Positions 7,580 through 14,356 are shown, numbered from the stretch's first letter. The stretch is 15,541 bases of DNA from JBHGAV01 sp041946685 (GCA_041946685.1 JBHGAV010000078.1:1-15541), one strand, 5' to 3'. Notes: a model not told the origin generated them from the letters alone. Program-made: numbers and translations.

Positions 7580-8919
7580 GCCAACACCTCCCGTGGCACG
7601 GGGATCTCTGCCTGCAGAGTCGTGCCCCTTCCCGCCTGGGAGTGGATGTGCACCACGCCGCCCAGCTCCCTGGCGCGCTCCTCGATGCCCATCAAGCCCA
7701 GGCCGCCGGATGCCGTCTCGGCGGGCGCAAATCCGACCCCATCGTCCTGCACGCTCAGCGAAATGGCGTCGCTGCTGCCGTGGACGGTGACCCGGATGTG
7801 CTTGGCCTTCGCGTGGCGGGCGCAGTTGGTCAGCGCCTCCTGGACGATGCGAAAAACGCAGGTGCGATGGGTCTCCGGCAAGGCGTCGACGGCGCCGTCG
7901 ATCTCCACATCCACGGGGATGCCGCTCCGCCGGGAGAAGTCACGGCCCTGCCACTCCAGGGCCGGAGCCAGGCCCAAGTCGTCGAGCATGGCCGGCCGCA
8001 ATCCCATGGCCATGTCCCGCACCGAGACCAGCGTCTGCTCGGCCAGCCGCTTCGCCTCTTGCAGTCTCCCCTGAAACTCGTCAGACGGAGAACCGCGAAT
8101 CTCGGAGAGATTGGCTAGTTCCATGCGCAGCGCCGTCAGCGTCTGCCCCACCTGGTCGTGCAACTCGCGGGAGATCGATCGTCTCTCGGCCTCCTGGGTG
8201 CGCACCAGTTCCTGAGAGAGACGCCGCAGCTCCTGCTCGGCGCGCTCGGTTCTCCTCTGCTGCCGCTCGCTCTCGCGCTCGAGCCTGGTTATGTTGTAGA
8301 CGCTCAGGCCTGCGACCACAAACCCCAGTGAGACAGTGATCGCCAGCATCCAGGCCAGGTAGCTCCGGAAATCGGCCTGCCCCCTCTCGAGCCGGCGCTG
8401 TTGGATCTTGAAATTGGCGTCGCTGATGTCGCGAATCCCCCGGGCGATCTCCATGGCGGCGTCGCGCCGCGGCAGCACTCGCTGGCGCAGAAAAAGGCTG
8501 CTCAGCGCCATCTTCTGACGCGGCGTCCAGGAGAACAGCGGGTCGATCGAGTCCCAGTAGCCGTCAAGCTCCTCGCGGAGCTTGGCAAGCACGTCCGCCT
8601 GCTCCGGCCCCCCCAGCCGCTGAAGATCCTCGAGTTCCTTGGTCATCCCCTCCCGGATTTCCAGGAGGCGCTGCCGGTAGAGGGCGCCGGTCAGATCCGA
8701 CGGGTCAAGGAGGTAGTCGCGGACATAGATGCCGGAGAGGTTCAGGTCCGATCGCACTGCGCCGAAGATGTTGGTGATCTGCCGGTGGGTCTCGTAGATG
8801 GATGCCATCTCGGTGTAAATCTGCGTCGCCCTTCGCGCGGCGCCGAGCGACGCCAGCCCGACCAAGAGCACCAGGCCGCCAAAACCGAAGAAAAGGGCCG
8901 GCCAACTGCGGCTTCTCAT
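7576..8919 (-). CDS. Membrane sensor histidine kinase, HisKA_3 family, with helical periplasmic sensor
   Basis: A 447-residue inner-membrane kinase. Transmembrane helices at about 8-27 and 187-209 enclose a 155-residue periplasmic region that looks all-helical, like four-helix-bundle sensors. A linker coiled coil (about 210-245, rich in E, R and Q) leads to the HisKA_3 box SRELHDQVGQTLTALRMELA, with H254 as likely phosphorylation site. The ATPase domain has the N box FRIVQEALTNCARHA (N365), the G1 box DDGVGF (392-397) and GGLGLMGIEERARELGG. ATG at 8917-8919 is preceded by GGCGGAG about seven bases upstream. It is followed by and overlaps its regulator. Its domain order matches the kinase at 705-2033, but the sensor region is not obviously alike, so the two probably sense different things. 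Confidence 0.94.
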   Translation of the reverse strand: MRSRSWPALFFGFGGLVLLVGLASLGAARRATQIYTEMASIYETHRQITNIFGAVRSDLNLSGIYVRDYLLDPSDLTGALYRQRLLEIREGMTKELEDLQRLGGPEQADVLAKLREELDGYWDSIDPLFSWTPRQKMALSSLFLRQRVLPRRDAAMEIARGIRDISDANFKIQQRRLERGQADFRSYLAWMLAITVSLGFVVAGLSVYNITRLERESERQQRRTERAEQELRRLSQELVRTQEAERRSISRELHDQVGQTLTALRMELANLSEIRGSPSDEFQGRLQEAKRLAEQTLVSVRDMAMGLRPAMLDDLGLAPALEWQGRDFSRRSGIPVDVEIDGAVDALPETHRTCVFRIVQEALTNCARHAKAKHIRVTVHGSSDAISLSVQDDGVGFAPAETASGGLGLMGIEERARELGGVVHIHSQAGRGTTLQAEIPVPREVLA

Positions 8920-9295
8920 GATGCGCTCCGCCTGTCAGTTCCATTGTTTCACGTCTGAGTGGCAGCGCGAGAGGGGAAACCGAGAGCCGGCTATGATGAT
9001 CCAGTGGCCCATGGGCGTTTGCGCCGTCGCCGCGCCGTTCAACCTCCCCGGCATGATTCTGTTCCGGTTCCAGTCCTGTGCGCTGGCTCGTGGGAACACT
9101 GCCGCTCTCGAGCCGTCCGAGCGGGTGCCGTTTACCGTGCGCAGAGTCTTCGAGCGGATCGAGACGCGCCAGCTTCCTCCAAGCGTCGCGAATCCGGGGA
9201 ACGGCGGTCGCGACACCATAGAATGCCATCCTGGATCATCCCGTCAGGCGCGGGGCATGGCCGGAGATGCCCCGCGCCCGGGGACAGGAAAGCGA
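8920..9295. other. 376-base intergenic region without a supported gene
   Basis: Between the second kinase start and the repeat-protein stop. Open frames exist on both strands, but none has a ribosome binding site plus a protein-like composition, and the longest ones run into the kinase gene in another frame. It should hold the kinase promoter, though I see no convincing -35/-10 pair. The one clear element is a hairpin at 9248-9277. Confidence 0.5.
9248..9277 (-). terminator. Strong GC-rich hairpin after the repeat-protein gene
   Basis: Perfect 11-base arms GCGCGGGGCAT and ATGCCCCGCGC surround an eight-base loop, 18 bases past the stop codon of the gene at 9296-9610. No T-run follows on the minus strand, so it may act as a transcription end with help or protect the mRNA 3' end. 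A REP-like dispersed palindrome is the alternative. Confidence 0.5.
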
Positions 9296-9610
9296 CTAAC
9301 GGCGGCCGCGGCGCTGACCCGCGCCTGTGCCGCCGCCCGTGCCGGGCTCATGGATGGGCCCGCTTCCGTCCCGCGGCCCCGTCATTTTGCCGTTGCCCCG
9401 GCCGGAACCGATTCCGCCGCCCGTGCCCGGCTCATGGATCGGCCCCGTGCCGTCCTGCGGTCCGGTCATCTTGCCATTTCGCTGGCCCTGTTGCTGCCCT
9501 TGAACCTGATTCTGGTTGCCTCTCTGATTCCCGCGAGGGGGATCGAACGCGAAGACGGAACCCGCGCCGAGGAGAAACATCGTTGCGATTGCCAGGTGAC
9601 TCTTTTTCAT
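9296..9610 (-). CDS. Small secreted glycine-rich protein with two 28-residue repeats
   Basis: A 104-residue protein. Residues 1-21 form a signal peptide (MKKS, hydrophobic core, cleavage near VFA-F). A Q/N/G-rich linker (23-44) is followed by two tandem 28-residue units (45-72 and 73-100), each built around NGKMTGP, DG(T/S)GPIHEPGTGGG and a G/S/R tail, with 22 of 28 positions identical; it ends in a basic RRGRR. There is no cysteine. Each unit carries one histidine and acidic residues, so metal or polyanion binding is conceivable but unproven. The start at 9610 is supported by the signal peptide and by AAAGGAG eight bases upstream. It lies downstream of the sigma-54 activator gene on the same strand, with a possible sigma-54 promoter of its own. 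I do not recognise the family. Confidence 0.75.
   Translation of the reverse strand: MKKSHLAIATMFLLGAGSVFAFDPPRGNQRGNQNQVQGQQQGQRNGKMTGPQDGTGPIHEPGTGGGIGSGRGNGKMTGPRDGSGPIHEPGTGGGTGAGQRRGRR
9311..9478 (-). repeat. Tandem 84-base repeat, two units, within the secreted-protein gene
   Basis: Units at 9395-9478 and 9311-9394 encode the two 28-residue repeats and keep an exact 84-base period; for example CGCCGCCCGT recurs at 9331 and 9415. Most differences are single-base substitutions and the reading frame is kept, indicating duplication within the gene followed by selection on the protein. Confidence 0.85.
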
Positions 9611-9714
9611 CTTGCCGGTCTCCTTTCTGACCTCGCCTTGGAAAGGGCATCTCGCGGTCCAATCGCTCAAACCAGCACCTGCAATCACTTACAAACCCGG
9701 AAAGACCGCGGGTG

Positions 9715-9730
9715 CGCAAGCGCCGCACCT
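9715..9730 (-). promoter_or_regulatory. Possible sigma-54 promoter before the repeat-protein gene
   Basis: The reverse strand reads AGGTGCGGCGCTTGCG: a GG and a GC separated by ten bases, with TTGC at -12, matching the core of TGGCACG-N4-TTGCW at eight of twelve fixed positions. Transcription would begin about 90 bases before the ATG at 9610. A dyad CCTGC/GCAGG (9728-9741) overlaps the -24 end. The gene immediately upstream encodes a sigma-54 activator. The GC-rich context raises the chance of coincidence. Confidence 0.4.
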
Positions 9731-9753
9731 GCTTGTGCAGGGCGTGCGCAGCG

Positions 9754-11085
9754 TCAGTCCCTCGCCCGGCTGATCCCGTACTCCTTGAGGCGATACTGAA
9801 GCATTCGCAGACTGATTCCGAGCTGGCGGGCGGTCCGGGTTCGATTGCCGTTGTTGGCGCGCAGGGCATCTTCGATCGCCTGGCGCTCGATGTCCTTGAA
9901 CAAAACAGGCCGGGCCGGGCCGCTTGTTGCCACCGGAAGGTCCCCGGGCCCGATCACGTCGTCACATAGGATCGCGGCTCGTTCCATGACGTTCTCGAGC
10001 TCCCGGACGTTCCCCGGCCAGCCGTAGGCCACAAGCGCCTTCTCGGCCTCGGCTGTGAGGGACAGGTGAGGCTTACCCAGGTTGCGCGCTGTTCTCCCCA
10101 GAAAGAAGCGCGCCAGTTTGGGGATGTCTGATGGCCTTTCCCGCAGCGGCGGGACCTCGATGGGGAAGGTGTTTAGCCGGTAATAGAGATCCTCCCGGAA
10201 CCTGCCGTCCGCCACGCTCTCCTTGAGGTTGCGGTTGGTGGCGGCGATCACTCGCACGTCCACGGCGATCTCGCGCGTGCCCCCGACGCGTTCAAACGTT
10301 CTCTCCTGCAAGACTCTCAGCAGCTTGGCTTGCAGATTTCCGTCGAGTTCGCCGATCTCGTCCAGAAACAGAGTGCCGCCGTGCGCCCTCTCAAAGCGGC
10401 CGAGATGCTGGCCGGCGGCGCCGGTGAAAGAACCCTTCTCGTGTCCGAACAGCTCGCTCTCGATCAGAGTTGGAGACAGCGCCGCGCAGTTCACGGCAAC
10501 GAAGACCTTCGAGGCGCGCGGGCTGTTGGCATGAATGCAGCGCGCGATGAGCTCCTTGCCCGTCCCGCTCTCGCCGCTGATCAGGACAGTCGTGTCGGTC
10601 GGCGCCACCCGGCGGGCAAGCTCCAGGACCCGCTGCATACGGGCATCGTCCGCCACGAGATTCCCGCAAGAGAACCGTGTGGCCTCTTCCTCGCGAAGCA
10701 GTTCCAGACTCCCCGCCTGCTGGCGCTGGTCGAGTACCCTGCGGACCAGAAGCCGCAGTTCATCAGGGCTGCTCAGCGGCTTTCCGAGGTAGTCAGCCGC
10801 GCCCGCCTTCATCGCCTCCACGGCGGAGGCGATCGTGCCGAAGGCCGTGATCATGATGACCGGAGTCTCGGGCATGTTCTCGATCCACCAGCGCAGGACC
10901 TGGAGACCGTCGCCGTCGGGGAGCTTCAGATCCGTCACCACAAGGTCGTATTTCTTGCGTCCGCCGGCCCGCAGCGCCTCGCCGGCCGAGGCGGCGACAT
11001 CCACGCCGTAGCCCTCACCCACCAGGATCGCGCTCAACAGGCTTCTGAATCCCGGATCATCGTCCACGATCAGAATTCTTTCCAT
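9754..11085 (-). CDS. NtrC-family sigma-54-dependent response regulator
   Basis: A 443-residue activator with the classic three parts. Receiver domain 1-118: D8-D10 acidic cluster, phospho-acceptor D52 in VVTDLKLPDGDG, K102. AAA+ domain about 140-375: Walker A GESGTGKE (171-178), sigma-54 contact loop GSFTGA (218-223, a variant of GAFTGA), Walker B GGTLFLDEIGEL (236-247), arginine-bearing RFREDLYYRL (295-304). Fis-type helix-turn-helix about 400-440 (NRTRTARQLGISLRMLQYRL). It should use ATP to open sigma-54 promoters. The start at 11085 is chosen because MERILIVDDD is where the receiver begins and AGAGGAGC precedes it; the frame is open to 11175, but those residues lie over the kinase 3' end. 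It follows the kinase by 10 bases. Candidate targets are the sigma-54 sites at 9715-9730 and 12387-12402. Confidence 0.96.
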   Translation of the reverse strand: MERILIVDDDPGFRSLLSAILVGEGYGVDVAASAGEALRAGGRKKYDLVVTDLKLPDGDGLQVLRWWIENMPETPVIMITAFGTIASAVEAMKAGAADYLGKPLSSPDELRLLVRRVLDQRQQAGSLELLREEEATRFSCGNLVADDARMQRVLELARRVAPTDTTVLISGESGTGKELIARCIHANSPRASKVFVAVNCAALSPTLIESELFGHEKGSFTGAAGQHLGRFERAHGGTLFLDEIGELDGNLQAKLLRVLQERTFERVGGTREIAVDVRVIAATNRNLKESVADGRFREDLYYRLNTFPIEVPPLRERPSDIPKLARFFLGRTARNLGKPHLSLTAEAEKALVAYGWPGNVRELENVMERAAILCDDVIGPGDLPVATSGPARPVLFKDIERQAIEDALRANNGNRTRTARQLGISLRMLQYRLKEYGISRARD

Positions 11086-11095
11086 GTGCTCCTCT

Positions 11096-12340
11096 TCATG
11101 TCGACGCTGCCGCTCTCGGCCGAATGCCTGGGAAATGCAGGGTGGCATTGGCGCCATGAGGGCTGACAGGGTCAATGGTCAGGCTGCCCCCCAAGGACTG
11201 CGCGAGCCGTTGCGTCGTTGCCAACCCCAGGCCCGTTCCGAAGGCCTTGGTGGTGAAGAACGGTTCGAAGAGCCGCGACCTGGCGGCCTCCGGCATGCCG
11301 GGGCCATTGTCGATGACCGACAACGTCAGTCCCTTGGGACTGGCGCGGTGGAGCTCCAGCCTGATCTCGCCGCCCGCGGCGTCACCGATCGCGTCTGCCG
11401 CGTTTCGGACGAGATTCAATAGCGCAGCCTGCAAGAGGTGGGGATCGGTTTCCCACTCCAGCGCCGGGCTGTCGGATACGAACCGAATATCGCGCGCTCC
11501 TATGAGCTGGGCGGCGTGCGCCCGCAGCGGCCCCAGCGTCTCCTCCCACTTCGCCATGCGTACAGACGGGACCGGCGGCCTGCCGTAGAGCAGAAGATCA
11601 TTTACCAACTTCTCCAGCCGCTCCGTCTCGCCGAGGATCGGCTCCAGAAGCGGCCGCAGCGCAGCGTCCGATCTTTCGCCTGCCAGTTGCGCGAACCCCT
11701 TGATGGTCCCGAGAGGGTTGCGGATTTCGTGCGCCAGCACGGCGGCCATCTTGCCCAGGTGAGCCAGATGTTCAAGCTCCAGCCTCTGCAGTTCGAGGCG
11801 CGCCGCCCGACGGGTGGCCCAAATCCCGTACCACGAAAGGGCCACCAGGACCACCGCCCCCAGTGAGGCAACCACGACGTTGTGGCGCGCGTGAACCACC
11901 AGGAAATCGGCGGCCCGGCCGTCCAGATCGATGCGCGCGATTCGCAGGCCGGCGGCGGAGTGAACCGGCACATAGGTCCGGTAGACCGGTTCTCCCGCCT
12001 CGTCTATGAATCCCGCGCGGAACAACTGCTGCCCATCCCAGATCGGCTGCAAGAGCCGCACGTCCCCCGGTCCTCCCCGCTCTATCAAGTCGAGCCGGAT
12101 CAAGCTCGGTTCATCCGCACCAAGCTGTTCGAAAACTTCACTCTGGGCTTCCGACGCTGCCAGGTTTTCCAAACGGCCCGCTAACGCCGCTACGATACTG
12201 CGGAGATAGACCGCCTTCTGCTCCTCCAGAGCCTGGAACGTGCGCACGGAACTAAGCAGGAGCATGACCGGCAATGCTACGATAACCACCGGAACGAGCA
12301 GCCGGCTGGCGATGCGGATCTTGCGTGCCACCCTAGGCAT
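11096..12340 (-). CDS. Membrane sensor histidine kinase, NtrB/ZraS-like (HisKA)
   Basis: A 414-residue inner-membrane kinase. Transmembrane helices at about 11-33 and 155-174 flank a periplasmic sensor of about 120 residues, with FIDEAGEPVYRTYVPV reminiscent of PDC/CHASE-like folds. The dimerisation box is LAHEIRNPLGTIKGFAQL with phospho-histidine H204. The ATPase domain has the N box LLNLVRNAADAIGDA (N313), G1 DNGPGMP (344-350), the F box LFEPFFTTK (357-365) and GTGLGLATTQRLA. The HEIRNPL box and neighbouring NtrC-type regulator identify it as the partner kinase. The ATG at 12338-12340 has no strong ribosome binding site. It is transcribed divergently from the CcmH-like operon with an 83-base gap. 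The signal is unknown; a periplasmic redox or envelope cue would fit the neighbours, but that is inference. Confidence 0.95.
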   Translation of the reverse strand: MPRVARKIRIASRLLVPVVIVALPVMLLLSSVRTFQALEEQKAVYLRSIVAALAGRLENLAASEAQSEVFEQLGADEPSLIRLDLIERGGPGDVRLLQPIWDGQQLFRAGFIDEAGEPVYRTYVPVHSAAGLRIARIDLDGRAADFLVVHARHNVVVASLGAVVLVALSWYGIWATRRAARLELQRLELEHLAHLGKMAAVLAHEIRNPLGTIKGFAQLAGERSDAALRPLLEPILGETERLEKLVNDLLLYGRPPVPSVRMAKWEETLGPLRAHAAQLIGARDIRFVSDSPALEWETDPHLLQAALLNLVRNAADAIGDAAGGEIRLELHRASPKGLTLSVIDNGPGMPEAARSRLFEPFFTTKAFGTGLGLATTQRLAQSLGGSLTIDPVSPHGANATLHFPGIRPRAAAST

Positions 12341-12358
12341 TTCTGATGCAGCTTCAAT

Positions 12359-12376
12359 GGCAATTGTGACACTGCC
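12359..12376. promoter_or_regulatory. Dyad between the kinase gene and the CcmH-like operon
   Basis: GGCA and TGCC are spaced by ten bases, the size of an NtrC-family dimer site. It lies 10 bases before the sigma-54 -24 box, closer than usual for an enhancer, so it might instead control the divergent kinase gene. The short four-base arms could be chance. Confidence 0.2.
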
Positions 12377-12386
12377 GCCGGCCGAA

Positions 12387-12402
12387 TGGAGGGTGAATTG
12401 CT
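12387..12402 (+). promoter_or_regulatory. Sigma-54 promoter of the CcmH-like operon
   Basis: TGGAGGGTGAATTGCT matches the sigma-54 pattern TGGCACG-N4-TTGCW: TGG at -24, TTGCT at -12, and exactly ten bases between GG and GC (nine of twelve fixed positions agree). The expected start site is near 12412, giving a leader of about 12 bases that still contains the ribosome binding site GGGAGAG (12414-12420). A divergent NtrC-like activator and its kinase lie alongside, as expected for a locally controlled sigma-54 gene. Confidence 0.6.
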
Positions 12403-12423
12403 CATCCCCTCATGGGAGAGATC

Positions 12424-12828
12424 ATGAGACGCGCCAGATTCCTTGGGTTGGCGGGGTGGCTGGTGGCAACCGCCGCATGGGCGCAGCCTTCGCCCACGCA
12501 GGCTCCTATCACGGCCAATGCTAGAATCGAGATCAAGGGCAAGATCGAAAGAATCCGGCTCGGTCGGGGACAAGGGATGCCTTCGCTGGACGTGCGGACG
12601 GGCGCAAAGACGGTTAGTGTCACTTTAGGGTCCATGCGATACCTGCTGGAGAAGGATTTCAACCCCAAGGCGGGCGAAGAGGTCTCCGTCACCGGCTACA
12701 AACTTGATGATGGCATAGTCGCCATTACCGTTACTCTGCTCGCCACGAACAAGGTGCTCCATCTGCGGGACGACAGCGGGAGGCCGGTCTGGATGGGGGG
12801 GCGAGGGAGAGGTAGGTCCACGCAATGA
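12424..12828 (+). CDS. Secreted protein, possibly OB-fold
   Basis: A 134-residue protein with a signal peptide (MRRARF, hydrophobic core, cleavage near AWA-Q at residue 20). The mature part looks all-beta: IEIKGKIERIRLG, PSLDVRTGAKTVSVTLGS, AGEEVSVTGYKLDDGIVAITVTLL and KVLHLRDDSGRPVWMGG. That alternation resembles small periplasmic OB-fold proteins, a judgement by eye. The tail GGRGRGRSTQ is glycine and arginine rich. The start at 12424 is preferred to an in-frame ATG at 12412 because GGGAGAG (12414-12420) precedes it, the signal peptide begins there, and the inferred sigma-54 transcript would start at about 12412. Its stop overlaps the ATG of the CcmH-like gene (ATGA), so the two are probably made together. 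No specific family is recognised. Confidence 0.8.
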   Translation: MRRARFLGLAGWLVATAAWAQPSPTQAPITANARIEIKGKIERIRLGRGQGMPSLDVRTGAKTVSVTLGSMRYLLEKDFNPKAGEEVSVTGYKLDDGIVAITVTLLATNKVLHLRDDSGRPVWMGGRGRGRSTQ

Positions 12829-13253
12829 TCCGGCGTTTCATCCTGCTGATGACGGTCTCCATGCTCCCCGGATTCGCCGTCTCTCCCCCTGAGCAGAAGG
12901 GCAGGATTGCCGCCCTGGAGAAGACCTTCCTGGCGCCGTGCTGCTGGGCCGAGCCAATCGCGACGCACCGCAGCGAGGTCGCGCTCCAGATGCGGGCGGA
13001 AATCGCCCGCTGGGTGGCCGAAGGAAAATCCGACCGGGAGATCATAGACACCTACAAGCAGCGTTACGGGGCCCGCGTGCTGGTCGAGCCTGAGGGCACT
13101 CAGTGGTGGTTGATGCAAGTAGTCCCGTGGGTTGCCTTGCTTTTGGGGTTGGTCCTCACGGTGCAACTGTTGCGCCGTATGTCGGCCCGGAAGCCGGCTC
13201 CGGCTCCCGCGGCCGGTCCCAACCTGCCTTCCGATCAAGACTGGGACGCCTAG
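12825..13253 (+). CDS. CcmH-like membrane protein with CC in place of CxxC
   Basis: A 142-residue protein with an N-terminal signal or anchor segment (3-20), a helical domain exposed outside the cytoplasm, a transmembrane helix at about 98-117 and a short P/A-rich tail. The region from CCWAEPIATHRSEVA (39-53) through MRAEIARWVAEGKSDREIIDTYKQRYGARVLVEPEG follows the CcmH/CycL layout (LRCxxCQ, then a three-helix bundle, then YG-x-VL, then a membrane helix). CcmH uses its CxxC to reduce apocytochrome c haem-binding cysteines. Here C39 and C40 are adjacent: by eye C40 aligns with the second CxxC cysteine while the first is shifted. No other ccm gene is present. It is coupled by ATGA to the preceding secreted protein. 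Disulfide or metal chemistry in the periplasm is a reasonable guess. Confidence 0.8.
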   Translation: MIRRFILLMTVSMLPGFAVSPPEQKGRIAALEKTFLAPCCWAEPIATHRSEVALQMRAEIARWVAEGKSDREIIDTYKQRYGARVLVEPEGTQWWLMQVVPWVALLLGLVLTVQLLRRMSARKPAPAPAAGPNLPSDQDWDA

Positions 13254-13254
13254 A

Positions 13255-13279
13255 AATCACGCAGGACCTGCGTCTGATT
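13255..13279. terminator. Hairpin between convergent genes
   Basis: Arms ACGCAG/CTGCGT with a three-base loop extend through AATC/GATT after a two-base bulge, giving a ten-pair stem. It fills the 35-base gap between the CcmH-like gene and the convergent DUF481 gene. The minus-strand side is followed by GATTTCT, a weak T-run; the plus side has none. It probably serves as a modest shared terminator. Confidence 0.4.
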
Positions 13280-13288
13280 CGCCCTCAC

Positions 13289-14356
13289 CTATCTTGAGAA
13301 CGTGACGCCAATGCCGGTCGTGTAGAGGATATCGTTCTTCTTGCGCCCCGGCACGGGATTACTGAGGTAGCGGTTGCTGAATCCGAGGTTCCAGGTGAGC
13401 CACTTCAAGAGTCTGGTGTTTGCCCCCAGGTCGAAGTTCATGCGGTAGGCTCCGGTTTCCGAGAGGTTGTTGAACATCCGGAACCCCTGGACCAGCGAGG
13501 TTGCATCGCTGAGCTTGTAACTGAAATCCTCTCCCCAGTAAGCCTCGGCCGAGCTTCGGCTGAAGGCAGGATCGGGCGAGGGGGGTGAAAACTTCTCGCG
13601 ATTGTAGGCGGCGCCGCCGACCACGTCCAGCCGTCCGTGCTCGCCCTTCCACGGGTTATAGCCGAGACCGCCGCCGAGCACGAAGCGCAGGTCCAGGTTC
13701 TGAAACCGGTCGTATTCGTAATCGTTGAACGTGTTGATGAAGAGGCGGGAGGAAACGGTGCGATTGTATCCCCAGCCCCCGCGCACCGCCTGGGCGGTGT
13801 CCGCGCTGACCCGGTTGATCAATGCCGAGGCCTTCACCGCGTTGAAGTAGAGGCTCACCTTATCGGTGCTTGTCGCCCTGGCCGCATTCATCGCCACGGT
13901 GAAAGTTCGGGTCTGCGCGTTGCCCTGCGTGCCCGCGAATCCGAGAGTCGCGGTCCCCGCCCACAACCGGCTGAACGGCGGATGGAGCATCCTCTCGTAG
14001 GCCGCCTGCTCCTCCGAGTCGCGGATCGTGATGACCTCGGCCGGCGTCAGCGACTGCCGGGTCTCCTTCAACTCAACCTTTCCTTCCGAGGCCGCCAGAG
14101 TGGCCTGCACGGACTTCCCATCCGGAAGTACGACGTTGAGGGGCTTGTCAGACTGGATCGTCGCGACCTGGTCCCAAGGCACCGTCACAACGCCCATCGC
14201 CTCCGACTTGATGGTGAGAGTCGCGCCATCCTTCTTGACGATCGAGCCGGTCACGCGGTCGCCGTTCTTTAAAGTGACCTGGTCTGCCCAACACCCCTGC
14301 ACCGCCCAGACTGACACCAGCAGAAAGAATCTGAAATCCGACTTCGATCGGGCCAC
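13289..14356 (-). CDS. DUF481 outer-membrane beta-barrel protein (YdiY-like)
   Basis: A 355-residue exported protein. The signal peptide spans about 1-25 (cleavage near CWA-DQ). A small beta domain (about 26-110) contains LKNGDRVTGSIVKKDGATLTI and VTVPWDQVATI, the SH3-like motif often preceding DUF481. The rest (about 130-355) is an antiparallel barrel with alternating aromatic strands such as WAGTATLGFAGTQGNAQTRT, LGGGLGYNPW and WNLGFSNRYLSN, matching DUF481 (salt-stress-induced outer-membrane protein) proteins of similar length. It ends GIGVTFSR, so the usual terminal phenylalanine is at the third position from the end. The start is GTG at 14354-14356, with GGAGGAGG eight bases upstream. 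Transport or adhesion substrate is unknown. TACACT (minus strand, 14434-14429) could be a -10 box but lacks a good -35. Confidence 0.9.
   Translation of the reverse strand: MARSKSDFRFFLLVSVWAVQGCWADQVTLKNGDRVTGSIVKKDGATLTIKSEAMGVVTVPWDQVATIQSDKPLNVVLPDGKSVQATLAASEGKVELKETRQSLTPAEVITIRDSEEQAAYERMLHPPFSRLWAGTATLGFAGTQGNAQTRTFTVAMNAARATSTDKVSLYFNAVKASALINRVSADTAQAVRGGWGYNRTVSSRLFINTFNDYEYDRFQNLDLRFVLGGGLGYNPWKGEHGRLDVVGGAAYNREKFSPPSPDPAFSRSSAEAYWGEDFSYKLSDATSLVQGFRMFNNLSETGAYRMNFDLGANTRLLKWLTWNLGFSNRYLSNPVPGRKKNDILYTTGIGVTFSR

Noticed and set aside
9061..9110. GGTTCCAGTCC resembling a tRNA T-arm
   Set aside because: The T-loop purine position is wrong and no anticodon arm or acceptor stem can be built around it.
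8705..9229. Minus-strand frame upstream of the second kinase
   Set aside because: It overlaps the kinase N-terminus in another frame, lacks a ribosome binding site and has no recognisable features.
9311..9478. CRISPR array
   Set aside because: Only two directly adjacent 84-base units without spacers, in frame inside a coding sequence.
11086..11175. Thirty-residue N-terminal extension of the sigma-54 activator
   Set aside because: It overlaps the kinase 3' end, and the receiver domain begins exactly at the ATG at 11085, which has a good ribosome binding site.
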